This document shows positions 55,336 to 64,000 of a DNA stretch of 64,000 nucleotides, piece after piece. Under the pieces are notes generated by a model. The model ran no database searches, was not told the origin of the DNA, and saw only the letters and a program-made list of their open reading frames with translations. This DNA comes from Erwinia sp. (GTDB lineage Bacteria; Pseudomonadota; Gammaproteobacteria; Enterobacterales; Enterobacteriaceae). Within the stretch, counting starts at the first letter, position 1, and each line of letters starts with the position of its first letter. The position numbers and the translations under genes are program-made. Location: positions 1-64,000 of the forward strand of contig OZ024667.1 of NCBI GenBank assembly GCA_964016415.1, written 5' to 3'.

Positions 55336-56636
55336 CAAATGGTCTCCTGTATAGCGCGATCCACGCTTTCCAATGCGGTGAAAGCGATATCAAGTTTTTG
55401 AATAATTTCGTCGAGATGACGGCGTTCGCAGACAAGCGGTGGGCGAATCTTAATAGCGTTGCCCTTACCGTAGCGCGATCCTCGAATGATCAATCCCTTG
55501 CTGGCAGCCAGATCAATCGCCTGTGCTGCGATTTCCGGGCTGGGAGTATCAAAACCAAACATGTATCCTAATCCCCGGACGCGGCTTATTAACGAATGCT
55601 TTTTCTGCAAATCAAGCAGAGCATTGCGCAAATAGGCTTCGTGACGCTGCACATTGTCTAACAGCTGTTCGTCTTCAATGATCGCAATGGTTTCATGTAG
55701 CGCCGTCAGCGACAGCGGGTTAGCCCCGGAGGTATTAGAGTGCTCATAAGCGGCCAAGACGTCGAGCTTCTCTTTCATCAGGATGCCCCCTGTCGGAATA
55801 CCTATTCCGCCAGCACCCTTGGCAAAGACAATTATGTCGGGCTGAAGCGCGTTGGCGTAGCCTGTACTTGCAAAGAATGTTCCCGTACGACCAAATCCGG
55901 TCTGAACTTCATCTGCAATCAGGACAATGTCATGCCGGGTGCAAAACTTGCGGATCTGGCGATAGAAAGTTACCGGCAGGACGATATTACCGCCATTGCC
56001 CAGTACGGGCTCCATGATCATACATGCAACTTTCCCACTCGAGCCATAGCAGAAAGAATCCTCCAACTCAGTAATAAATTTTGCACTCGAGCTTTCGGCA
56101 TCGGCCGCTTCAGCAGCGTCTGCCAGTACGCTATCAGGTGTCGGGATTTTAAATGACCCTTCGATATGGTTAGCAAAATGTTCCAGGCGAAAAGCATTTC
56201 CGGAGATGCTTGCCGTAGCTAGCGACTGGCCGTGATGTGAGGCGAATAGGGAGATTACGCCTGAGCGGCCGGTATACTTTTGTGCCATACGGATGGCTCC
56301 CTCTACCGCCCCCGAGCCAGATACATCCCTCAGCCAAATACGATTAATTTCGGCTGGTAAATAGGGTTTTAATCGCGTGAGAATATTTTCAGCCATCGGC
56401 TTGGTATAAGCTGAACTTAAATGCGCGCAGCGTTCTATTTGCTCTTTTAGCTTATTAGTCAATCGAGAGTGTGTATATCCAAAGGGCAGGTTGAATGTTC
56501 CTGAAGCCGCATCAATTAAAGTGGTTTCGCCATCATGCAAATAGGGGCCATCCCCCTTAAAACGGCCGATCATTGCATCAAAGTCATCACGATTACTTTT
56601 CATATTAACCATCCCATATGATTTTATTGTTAACAT
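55335..56636 (-). CDS. class III aminotransferase (PLP)
   Basis: The 433-aa protein contains the class III landmarks SGSGAVEGAIRMAQKYTG (PLP phosphate site), MEPVLGNGGN, LIADEVQTGFGRTGTFFAS and the PLP lysine in FAKGAGGIGIPTGG. Substrates of this class carry amino groups away from carboxylates (omega-amino acids, amino sugars, cyclitols). The first ATG (56636) lacks a clear ribosome binding site; ATG 56603 (MKSNRDDFD) with GGGATGG upstream may be the real start. It is the first gene of the five-gene leftward unit. Confidence 0.85.
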   Translation of the reverse strand: MLTIKSYGMVNMKSNRDDFDAMIGRFKGDGPYLHDGETTLIDAASGTFNLPFGYTHSRLTNKLKEQIERCAHLSSAYTKPMAENILTRLKPYLPAEINRIWLRDVSGSGAVEGAIRMAQKYTGRSGVISLFASHHGQSLATASISGNAFRLEHFANHIEGSFKIPTPDSVLADAAEAADAESSSAKFITELEDSFCYGSSGKVACMIMEPVLGNGGNIVLPVTFYRQIRKFCTRHDIVLIADEVQTGFGRTGTFFASTGYANALQPDIIVFAKGAGGIGIPTGGILMKEKLDVLAAYEHSNTSGANPLSLTALHETIAIIEDEQLLDNVQRHEAYLRNALLDLQKKHSLISRVRGLGYMFGFDTPSPEIAAQAIDLAASKGLIIRGSRYGKGNAIKIRPPLVCERRHLDEIIQKLDIAFTALESVDRAIQETI

Positions 56637-57201
56637 TGTTCACCTGCAGAGTAAGAGGCGTGGAAGGCGCTGTATTAGCGCATCGTTATTATTTTGAAAT
56701 CTATATTATTCGTTTGGTTTTAGAGGGTTATGTTTATTATCAGATGCAATTGTCCTGAAGCGCTGAATTAACGCGGCGGGAAATCTTGTTGTTAGAGCCA
56801 CATTGTTCCTGAAGAAAAACTGGTTTCCCTGACCTATACTCACGCTCGACGTTGTGTTGCCGCATCGTTAACAACGCGCAGTCTGTGCGTTGCGATCTGC
56901 AGTCACGTTTTCTGACGTTAAAAGAGGACAGATAGTGAAGATAAACCAGTGTTATTGATTAGATTCTATTTACTTATCAGTAGTTCATTTTTCCATCACA
57001 ATCTCTCCTTTCACGATTTTTTCACATAATCCATAGTTTTTGATCAGTATATGGAAATAATTACATCATTCAAAGGGGATATTGACTTTACTTGCATAGC
57101 TTTTAAATATAAATAAATGTTATTACTTTAAGGGTTTTGTTGATTTTTAGTTGAAGGACGGAGAGATGCCATGTTTAACATTATGATCTACATGGACCTT
57201 G
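56637..57201. other. intergenic region upstream of the aminotransferase operon
   Basis: This is AT-rich and without a supported gene. It should contain the leftward operon promoter. It ends at CTTG (57198-57201), the target tetramer of the IS91-family fragment that follows. Confidence 0.4.
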
Positions 57202-57669
57202 ATGGTTAGGAATCTGAATCGCTTCTTTTCGGATGACTTAGCCATGGAAGGCGATACGACCCATACCTGTTACGGCGCGGATCAGCATGAGTTTGTGATA
57301 AAAATGCCATCTTCGCCGGATTTCTAACCTGAAACCCATTTTTCAGGCGCACCGATCCAGCTCAGGCATCCGCAACCATCGTTTTTTCGCCATCTGATGC
57401 AGCCTGTCTGAGAGCATTTTTGCGGCGTGCTCACCCGCCATGGTGCCGGCAAAAATCAGCCGGCCTTTGCAGAGGATGCACTGGTACGGATCGGTGCCCA
57501 GGAAGGCTTTCATCAGCACCGCAAATCCCGGACGTTGCGGCTTCTCCCGCACTGTCATTTGCAGCGCTTCGTAAACTTTTGGCAGTAGGGTGCCGCGTTT
57601 ACGGTTGGCCAGGAAGCCGTAGTAACGCACCATTTTAAAATGCCGGGATGGGATATGGCTGACGTAACA
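57202..57669 (-). mobile_element. IS91-family element, 3'-end fragment (copy 4)
   Basis: It begins ATGGTTAGGAATCTGAATCG directly after CTTG and contains only the last third of the transposase (57343-57660; RHFKMVRYYGFLANRKRGTL to MPELDRCA). It is more diverged than the other copies. It is cut at 57669, where the next copy begins. Remaining 5' parts of this element are absent. Confidence 0.8.
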
Positions 57670-59137
57670 ATGGTTAGGAGATTGAATCGCTTCTTTTGGG
57701 AGCACCTGACCATGAAAAGTGACACCGCCTACGCCATTACTGCTGCTGATCTGCGTGGGCTTTGATGTAAAAATACTTTCTTCGCCGTATTTTTAACCTG
57801 AAACCCTTTTTTCAGGCGCACCGATCCCGCTCAGGCATCCGCAGCCATCGTTTTTTCGCCATCTGTTGCAGCCTGTCTGAGAGCATTTTTGTGGCGTGCT
57901 CACCTGCCACGGCGCCGGCAAAACGCAGCCGGCCTTTGCAGAGGATGCACTGGTACGGGTCCGTACCCAGGAAGCCTTTCATCAGCACCGCGAACCCGGG
58001 GCGTTTCGGTTTTTCCCGTACCGTCATTTCCAGCGCTTCGTAAACCTTCGGCAGCAGCGTGCCCCGCTTGCGGTTAGCCAGAAAGCCGGAGTAGCGCACC
58101 ATTTTAAAATGCCGCGCCGGAACGTGGCTGATATAGCGCCCGATCATCTCTTCCTGACTCAGCGTCTGGCGTTTATGCTTTCCCGTGCGGTGATCGAGGT
58201 AGTGGTGGACCACCGCTCCACCGGCGTAGTGTCGCAGTCGTGAAGCCGACACCGGAGGCCGTTTCAGGTAACGTCCGAGGTATTTCACGCTGTGCCAGGC
58301 TCCCCGGGTTTTTTTCGCGAAGTGTACCTTCCAGTGCCGGCCATACTGTGCCTTCAGGTAACGCCGCCACTGGCGCTCATCGCAGATGTGGCCCCGGCCC
58401 GGCAGGGTGCCGGGACTGACCCGCTCATAGCTGTCGCGCAGCAGGCGGGTAACGGCCCCCCGCCAGATTTCCTCAACGGCCTTCTTTTTGAAGAAAAGGC
58501 TGCGCCAGACGCCGTGCTTAACGTCAAGCCCACCGCGGGTGACGGAAACGTGGATGTGCGGGTGCTGATTAAGTTGGCGGCCGTAAGTATGTAGGGCACA
58601 GAAGATACCGACCTCAATACCCTGCCGGCGTGCCCACTTCAGTATGGCGCGGGTGGCGCAGCGGAACAGGTCGTTGAGCAGGGGCCAGTTGTCGTTGAAG
58701 AAGGGCCACAGCAGGTGTGGCATGGTAAAGGTGATATGCTGCCATTCGCAGTCGGGGAGGACGTGCTGTTGCTCCGCGATCCACTGTTCGGTGGACTTCA
58801 TGCCGCAGGCGCTGCAGGCCGCAGGCGCTGCAGGCCTTTGACTTGCAGCTCTGGCAGAAGAAGCGGGAGTGTGTGCAGTCCGGCGAGGCGCAGCAGTAGC
58901 GGCGTACGCCCATGGCGCAGGTCCCGCAGGCGAGCATGCGCTCAACGGAGAGGCGGGTCCACTGGCTGATGCTGTCGCTGTGTTTTTCGAGGTAACGATT
59001 CCAGCCGTCATCGACGGTGAAAAGAAATTTAGCGGGACGGGGGATATGCATGGAGCAGAGTATAAAGCGGAGCGCCGAACATGCAAACACCCGAAGCTGC
59101 GGAGCAGCGCCGCTCACGCCGCAGGCGTGCTACGTTC
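57670..59137 (-). mobile_element. IS91-family element, copy 2
   Basis: The left end, ATGGTTAGGAGATTG, is joined directly to the copy-4 fragment without a GTTC/CTTG tetramer. The right end GCTACGTTC (to 59137) abuts an IS1 right-end sequence. The body is practically identical to copy 3 (61153-62618), which implies recent duplication or gene conversion. Confidence 0.85.
57812..59051 (-). pseudogene. tnpA: IS91-family transposase, frameshifted by a 16-bp tandem duplication
   Basis: ATG 59051 starts MHIPRPAKFLFTVDDGWNRY as in copy 1. At about 58804-58835 GCAGGCGCTGCAGGCC is present twice in tandem (once in copy 1), shifting the frame right after the zinc-binding cysteines (KACSACG). The downstream part, with the HUH site, the tyrosine pair and the C-terminus (to 57812), is otherwise open. 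No stop equivalent to the copy-1 amber is present (LSQEEM). Confidence 0.85.
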
Positions 59138-59157
59138 TACTAATTGGAAGCACTACC
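59138..59157 (+). repeat. IS1 right-end remnant
   Basis: TACTAATTGGAAGCACTACC matches the right end of the IS1 copy at 60869-60888 with one mismatch. In the intact IS1 the same sequence is preceded by GTTC, so IS91-family copy 2 seems to have inserted at that tetramer in an earlier IS1. Confidence 0.75.
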
Positions 59158-59219
59158 CAATTTTTGTTGACCACTACAATAAACCTCTGTCAGAGTTTCT
59201 TTTCTGAACAGGAGGTGTT

Positions 59220-60143
59220 ATGAAGAAAATAAACTATCAAATCAAATATATTGAGTATTTATTGAGGAAGTGCAGAACAATTTTAACCAATGATATTTCA
59301 TTTCATGCAGACAGGCTAAGCAAGATATCTGGAACATATCCGGACTTGCGTAACCCAGTAACGCTTAATGAGAAAATTTGCCATCGCATTTTGTTTAGAC
59401 AGGACCCATTTTATACAATGCTTGCTGATAAACTTCTGGTCAGAGAGTATGTTGAGAAGCGGACAAATTTAATCAAGCTTAATCCTTTAGTAGGTATTTA
59501 TAACAGAGTTGATGATATTGATTTCGACAAACTACCTACTAAATTTGTTTTGAAATGCAATCATGATAGTGGTAGCACGATCATATGCACGGACAGAACG
59601 GATTTTGATCCCATTATGGCTAAAAACAAATTAAAACTATCGCTTAAAAAAAATATGTATTATACAACCAGAGAATGGCAGTATAAAAATATACAACCCG
59701 TGATTCTCTGTGAAATGTATCTTGATATTTTTTTAAATAAAAATAGGAGCATAACTACAGAAATGCTGAGGGTTCATTGTTTTCACGGTGTAGCATGTTT
59801 TATTGAGGCCGATATTACTGACAGTGATGGAAATGAATTCATTAACGTTTATGACAGATCGTGGAATTTACAACCCTTTCAGATGGAATACCCAAATACG
59901 CCATCCCCGGTCGATGAACCAGAATCTTTTCATCAATCTGTTATTGCTGCACAGGAGTTAGCAAAAGATATAGACTACTGCCGCGTCGATCTTATGCTAA
60001 AAGGAGAAGATATCTATTTCAGCGAAATAACATTGAGTCCCAAAAGAGGCAAGCTTAAAATCACCCCTGCAATCTGGGACGCCAAAATCGGCAGTATGTG
60101 GGATCTGTCTCTTGCTAAAGCGGGTAATGACTTCAATCGATAG
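59220..60143 (+). CDS. TupA-like ATP-grasp protein
   Basis: The 307-aa protein matches TupA-like ATP-grasp proteins of polysaccharide clusters: an N-terminal DLRNPVTLNEKICHRILFRQ, ADKLLVREYV, then KFVLKCNHDSGSTIICTDR (nucleotide-binding loop) and CRVDLMLKGEDIYFSEITLS (metal-binding acidic pair). These are thought to add amino-acid or peptide groups to surface glycans. AGGAGG precedes ATG 59220. The gene is AT-rich and bracketed by IS1 sequences in the same orientation. Confidence 0.8.
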   Translation: MKKINYQIKYIEYLLRKCRTILTNDISFHADRLSKISGTYPDLRNPVTLNEKICHRILFRQDPFYTMLADKLLVREYVEKRTNLIKLNPLVGIYNRVDDIDFDKLPTKFVLKCNHDSGSTIICTDRTDFDPIMAKNKLKLSLKKNMYYTTREWQYKNIQPVILCEMYLDIFLNKNRSITTEMLRVHCFHGVACFIEADITDSDGNEFINVYDRSWNLQPFQMEYPNTPSPVDEPESFHQSVIAAQELAKDIDYCRVDLMLKGEDIYFSEITLSPKRGKLKITPAIWDAKIGSMWDLSLAKAGNDFNR

Positions 60144-60179
60144 AATTTTCTGGTAATCTACGGGTATTTGAGGTTTTCC

Positions 60180-60452
60180 TTGGCTACCGTTACTGTTCAT
60201 TGTCCGCGCTGTCATTCCGATGAAGTTTATCGACATGGTCGTAGTTGTTCCCAGCATGAGCGCTTCCGTTGTCGCTCATGTAAGCGTGTTTTCCAGCTCA
60301 CTTACTCTTATGAAGCAAGAAAACCCGGCGTTAAGGAGCTGATTGTTGAAATGGATCATAACGGCGCAGGTGTCCGCGATACCGCCAGAACACTGAAGAT
60401 CGGTATCAATACCGTCATACGGGCATTAAAAAGCTCTCGCCCCGGCGAATAA
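60180..60452 (+). CDS. insA: IS1 protein InsA
   Basis: The 90-aa protein starts LATVTVHCPRC at TTG 60180, where IS1 normally has ATG, with a zinc finger (CPRCHSDEVYRHG, FRCRSCKRVFQ) and an HTH (VRDTARTLKIGINTVIRAL). It represses transposition and, by -1 frameshifting at the A-run near 60428, leads into InsB. Confidence 0.8.
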   Translation: MATVTVHCPRCHSDEVYRHGRSCSQHERFRCRSCKRVFQLTYSYEARKPGVKELIVEMDHNGAGVRDTARTLKIGINTVIRALKSSRPGE

Positions 60453-60874
60453 CATCTGCGCCTGTCGCTCACGCTGATGTTGCCCTTATCTGTGAGCTGG
60501 ATGAGCAGTGGAGCTTCGTTGGCAGCAAGGCACAACAACACTGGCTCTGGTGCGCTTATATTACTAAAACTGGCGGTGTATTGGCTTACACGTTCGGAGC
60601 ACGGAATGATGAGACCTGTCGGGAACTGTTAGCCCTGTTGACTCCCTTCGGTATCGGCATGGTGACCAGCGATGACTGGGGCAGCTACGCCAGAGAAGTG
60701 CCGAAGGAGAAACACCTGACCGGCAAAATCTTCACGCAACGTATAGAACGTGACAACCTGACCCTCCGCACCCGCATTAAGAGGCTGGCACGTAAAACAA
60801 TCTGCTTCTCGCGTTCCGTGGAAATCCACGAAAAAGTCATCGGTTCCTTCATTGAAAAGTACATGTTCTACTGA
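60430..60874 (+). CDS. insB: IS1 transposase part InsB
   Basis: Read in the -1 frame after insA, it has the DDE core: ICELDEQWSFVGSKAQQHW, VTSDDWGSYAR and IERDNLTLRTRIKRLARKTI, ending EKYMFY-TGA. It is normally made as an InsAB' fusion. The frameshift window here is TTAAAAAGC, one A shorter than in canonical IS1. The start given is the approximate shift point. Confidence 0.75.
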
Positions 60875-60934
60875 TTGGAAGCACTACCGTTGATAACTCA
60901 TCTATGAAAAGCATTGACAAATAAAATGAACAAC

Positions 60935-60962
60935 CTATGTTAGAGCGCTTGCTCTAACATAG
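60935..60962. promoter_or_regulatory. perfect 12-bp palindrome upstream of a truncated MFS gene
   Basis: CTATGTTAGAGC and GCTCTAACATAG are separated by 4 nt and lie 33 nt before ATG 60995. It is either an operator for a TetR/MarR-type repressor of the transporter or a terminator without a U-run. The operator reading is preferred because of its place. Confidence 0.45.
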
Positions 60963-60994
60963 TCATCATAATATTAAAAAAATAGGCCATAGTT

Positions 60995-61152
60995 ATGCTC
61001 CATCAAAATAAAAATAATTTAATTAAAATATTTAATAATGATTCATACGTTCTCGGATTATTATCTGTGTTTGTCATATTCCCTGCGATGGCACATACTA
61101 CCACGACACCCTACCTAAATGTTGCGATCTACCGAGGGGAAGCAGGATGTTC
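60995..61152 (+). pseudogene. MFS transporter gene cut by IS91-family copy 3
   Basis: ATG 60995 opens a frame of 52 codons: a polar start, then SYVLGLLSVFVIFPAMAHTT and TPYLNVAIYRGEAG, a typical first membrane helix and loop of sugar or drug efflux MFS proteins. At GTTC (61149-61152) the IS91-family element begins. No 3' remainder of the gene is seen in the window. Confidence 0.65.
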
Positions 61153-62618
61153 ATGGTTGGGAGATTGAATCGCTTTTTTTGGGAGCACCTGACCATGAAA
61201 AGTGACACCGCCTACGCCATTACTGCTGCTGATCTGCGTGGGCTTTGATGTAAAAATACTGTCTTCGCCGTATTTTTAACCTGAAACCCTTTTTTCAGGC
61301 GCACCGATCCCGCTCAGGCATCCGCAGCCATCGTTTTTTCGCCATCTGTTGCAGCCTGTCTGAGAGCATTTTTGTGGCGTGCTCACCTGCCACGGCGCCG
61401 GCAAAACGCAGCCGGCCTTTGCAGAGGATGCACTGGTACGGGTCCGTACCCAGGAAGCCTTTCATCAGCACCGCGAACCCGGGGCGTTTCGGTTTTTCCC
61501 GTACCGTCATTTCCAGCGCTTCGTAAACCTTCGGCAGCAGCGTGCCCCGCTTGCGGTTAGCCAGAAAGCCGGAGTAGCGCACCATTTTAAAATGCCGCGC
61601 CGGAACGTGGCTGATATAGCGCCCGATCATCTCTTCCTGACTCAGCGTCTGGCGTTTATGCTTTCCCGTGCGGTGATCGAGGTAGTGGTGGACCACCGCT
61701 CCACCGGCGTAGTGTCGCAGTCGTGAAGCCGACACCGGAGGCCGTTTCAGGTAACGTCCGAGGTATTTCACGCTGTGCCAGGCTCCCCGGGTTTTTTTCG
61801 CGAAGTGTACCTTCCAGTGCCGGCCATACTGTGCCTTCAGGTAACGCCGCCACTGGCGCTCATCGCAGATGTGGCCCCGGCCCGGCAGGGTGCCGGGACT
61901 GACCCGCTCATAGCTGTCGCGCAGCAGGCGGGTAACGGCCCCCGCCAGATTTCCTCAACGGCCTTCTTTTGAAGAAAAGGCTGCGCCAGACGCCGTGCTT
62001 AACGTCAAGCCCACCGCGGGTGACGGAAACGTGGATGTGCGGGTGCTGATTAAGTTGGCGGCCGTAAGTATGTAGGGCACAGAAGATACCGACCTCAATA
62101 CCCTGCCGGCGTGCCCACTTCAGTATGGCGCGGGTGGCGCAGCGGAACAGGTCGTTGAGCAGGGGCCAGTTGTCGTTGAAGAAGGGCCACAGCAGGTGTG
62201 GCATGGTAAAGGTGATATGCTGCCATTCGCAGTCGGGGAGGACGTGCTGTTGCTCCGCGATCCACTGTTCGGTGGACTTCATGCCGCAGGCGCTGCAGGC
62301 CGCAGGCGCTGCAGGCCTTTGACTTGCAGCTCTGGCAGAAGAAGCGGGAGTGTGTGCAGTCCGGCGAGGCGCAGCAGTAGCGGCGTACGCCCATGGCGCA
62401 GGTCCCGCAGGCGAGCATGCGCTCAACGGAGAGGCGGGTCCACTGGCTGATGCTGTCGCTGTGTTTTTCGAGGTAACGATTCCAGCCGTCATCGACGGTG
62501 AAAAGAAATTTAGCGGGACGGGGGATATGCATGGAGCAGAGTATAAAGCGGAGCGCCGAACATGCAAACACCCGAAGCTGCGGAGCAGCGCCGCTCACGC
62601 CGCAGGCGTGCTACGTTC
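61153..62618 (-). mobile_element. IS91-family element, copy 3
   Basis: It starts ATGGTTGGGAGATTG directly after GTTC and ends GCTACGTTC at 62618. Apart from a few changes near the left end and two homopolymer losses it is identical to copy 2, including the 16-bp tandem duplication. Confidence 0.88.
61295..62532 (-). pseudogene. tnpA: IS91-family transposase, multiply frameshifted
   Basis: ATG 62532 starts MHIPRPAKFLF. It shares the 16-bp duplication of copy 2 (about 62285-62316) and adds two single-base losses, C6 to C5 near 61940 and T5 to T4 near 61969, so the frame breaks again before the tyrosine pair. The C-terminal piece (61295-61771) is intact. Confidence 0.85.
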
Positions 62619-62863
62619 GATGATAAGCCGCCGCGCCCTGCCAGCTTCGCGCCGACGCCCAGCTGGCACCCCAATTTAAGAAGCCATTCGATTTCGGGTG
62701 TCACATCGCGCGAAAACCGCCATTGCTTCAGCGCGGCCGCAAGCCAGCGGAGGATAAAGAGGTTTTCCTGTGCCGGCGACATAACGCCAGCATCCTGTCT
62801 GGCCAGCGCCAGCGCCACCAGGGCGCACCATGCCAGACGGCCCGATTTTGCTGTCAGCGTCAA
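62619..62863 (-). pseudogene. truncated paralogue of the 31155-31424 gene
   Basis: The frame reads LAWCALVALALARQDAGVMS, PAQENLFILRWLAAALKQWR and FSRDVTPEIEWLLKLG, clearly related to the protein at 31155-31424 but well diverged. It begins at TTG 62863 and is cut at 62619 by IS91-family copy 3, after which only element sequence is read. No gene is supported in 62864-63012. Confidence 0.7.
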
Positions 62864-63012
62864 GCCGACTCATCCCCTGTATAAATATGCGGTTCCGCCC
62901 GGGGAAGCGCCTCGTTGAAAATGCCGGCCATTAAATACTTTCATTAGTAGCATGGGGACTGGTGGGAACGAGTGCAAAGTTTATCAATGCGGCGATCTTT
63001 GCAACAGTGCAA

Positions 63013-64000
63013 CTAAATTTCTTGTTGCCGAATCGCGTTAAACTGCGTCGGACTATTCTTTTTCATGTAGAGGGCCCGCAAGCTACCGGCCACAAAGGTA
63101 AGTATCAAACTACCTATCACACAGACATTCGCCAGGTTAAATCCCTGTTTCCCAGTTAAGGCGGAGATATTATAGAAAGTCAGCAAAAGGAAACAGATGA
63201 AGGTGGTGAAGGCTAAGAAAGGCGCAACTCTAGTTTCCCAGAGTGTATGAGGTAAATTTTTTCCCCAGAAGAATGTTACTACGGACAATGCAGTGAGTGT
63301 AATCACAAACATATATCCCAGGGTTCCCACTGCGGCTAGATAGGTATAAGTCTGGCTTACCGGATCTATGCTCAATGCTGAGCAAGTGACGATGACGATT
63401 AAAGATATCACAGAAAAAGCGCACGATGAAAAATAAGGAGATGAGTGAGATGGATGGACTCGCGCAAAATTCGCATTCAGCACATTGCTTTTTCCCAGTA
63501 CGTAAGCATAACGGCTTACAATATTATGCGTCGACAGGGCGGCGGCAAATATGCTGGATATGAGCAATAGGCGAGAAATGTCATGGAGAACTTTACCCAT
63601 ATAGGTGTTAATAAGACCTAAGTACATATTTTCTGGGTTGGCTTCTGAAACGGAGACGACTTTCTCAAGACCAACGCCGACAACTGCGAAATATATCGAA
63701 ACGCAGTATAGCATCGTAATTAGCACGACTGAGAAATATGTTGCGCGCGGGATTGTTTTATCCGGCGTATTAACTTCTTCTCGGTAGACCACAGTTGCTT
63801 CAAAGCCGATGAAACCGAATACCGCAAACAGAATTCCAAGACCGACGTTACCGGAAAAGAATGACGATGGTTCGAGCGGTACTATCGACATCCCGTGGAT
63901 GCCTTTCGTAAACAAAACCGCGGCGTCGGCAAGCAGAATAATGAGCAATTCTGCGGCCAGAGCGAAACCGAGAACCCGGGCGCTAGCTTCAATGTTGACG
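63013..64000 (-). CDS. APC-family amino acid permease, C-terminal part
   Basis: The frame is open from the window edge at 64000 to the stop at 63013-63015 and shows at least eight hydrophobic segments. NVGLGILFAVFGFIGFEATV is followed by YREEVNTPDKTIPRATYFSV, the APC signature of the loop after helix 6. Residues near the edge (ARVLGFALAAELLIILLADA) belong to an earlier helix. The start lies outside the window. The substrate is not predictable. Confidence 0.85.
   Translation of the reverse strand, partial: VNIEASARVLGFALAAELLIILLADAAVLFTKGIHGMSIVPLEPSSFFSGNVGLGILFAVFGFIGFEATVVYREEVNTPDKTIPRATYFSVVLITMLYCVSIYFAVVGVGLEKVVSVSEANPENMYLGLINTYMGKVLHDISRLLLISSIFAAALSTHNIVSRYAYVLGKSNVLNANFARVHPSHSSPYFSSCAFSVISLIVIVTCSALSIDPVSQTYTYLAAVGTLGYMFVITLTALSVVTFFWGKNLPHTLWETRVAPFLAFTTFICFLLLTFYNISALTGKQGFNLANVCVIGSLILTFVAGSLRALYMKKNSPTQFNAIRQQEI

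Larger units (their letters stand above)
60151..60888 (+). mobile_element. IS1-family element lacking its left end
   Basis: insA and insB are followed by the right end TACTGATTGGAAGCACTACC (60869-60888). The left inverted repeat expected some 30 nt upstream is missing; the first recognisable IS1 sequence is GGTATTTGAGGTTTTCC directly after the ATP-grasp gene. The element is therefore probably immobile alone. Confidence 0.8.

Noticed and set aside
57812..59086. A single intact 424-aa IS91-type transposase
   Set aside because: Its first about 90 residues are a frame-shifted translation of the real N-terminus; the native start at 59051 is in another frame because of the 16-bp duplication.

Overview
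This 64-kb window is part of an IncF-like plasmid from an enterobacterium. A member of the Erwiniaceae (Pantoea or Erwinia group) is most likely. It has an F-type leading region, traI-traX-finO, and a copB/antisense RNA/leader peptide/repA replicon. It also has a quorum-sensing pair whose lengths and key residues match EsaI/EsaR of Pantoea stewartii. The species call is an inference; the plasmid type is read directly from the genes.

Layout. 1-3264 is leading region: small plasmid proteins, a DUF1419 protein, two long inverted-repeat elements resembling single-stranded-DNA promoters (Frpo-like), and the first 34 codons of a DUF932 gene. 3265-8878 is a Tn3-family transposon with matching 38-bp ends. 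It carries a GT14-type glycosyltransferase, a 53-aa zinc-ribbon protein and a YmgB-like protein; its tnpA and tnpR each hold one in-frame stop. The transposon ends inside vapC, next to vapB. oriT and traM through traD, expected between the leading region and vapC-traI, are absent, so an adjacent deletion appears to have removed the transfer operon. 9311-15994 holds traI (full length but with an amber codon), traX (frameshifted) and finO (intact), followed by small membrane and hypothetical genes to 18772.

18870-28558 is a nuc (PLD-family endonuclease) gene split by a 9.1-kb insertion. The insertion has three tyrosine recombinases in overlapping order plus a small HTH/coiled-coil gene, the architecture of GInt islands (ginABCD), and a DUF1460 lipoprotein as cargo. 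An IS66-family element with a perfect 8-bp duplication interrupts ginC. 28688-31720 is the replicon: CopB, an antisense RNA hairpin, an 18-aa leader overlapping repA, and three 13-bp iterons downstream. 32047-33459 is the convergent esaR/esaI-type pair with a lux-box-like site. 34087-42288 is a chaperone-usher fimbrial operon with three chaperones and one usher, next to a LuxR-type HTH regulator.

42300-64000 is an insertion-sequence graveyard. It has three near-complete copies and one fragment of one IS91-family element, a second Tn3-family transposon (46250-51324) carrying a broken EEP-family nuclease gene, and IS1 remnants. Between them lie islands of metabolic genes: a dehydrogenase with a PhyH-type dioxygenase, an operon of class III aminotransferase/zinc dehydrogenase/HAD phosphatase/MFS exporter/DUF1349, a TupA-like ATP-grasp gene, a truncated MFS gene and an APC permease. 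They may be scattered pieces of one small-molecule locus.

Together the window describes a plasmid that has lost self-transfer but keeps replication control, cell-density signalling, adhesion and a set of accessory metabolic genes, and is being reshaped by at least five kinds of mobile element.
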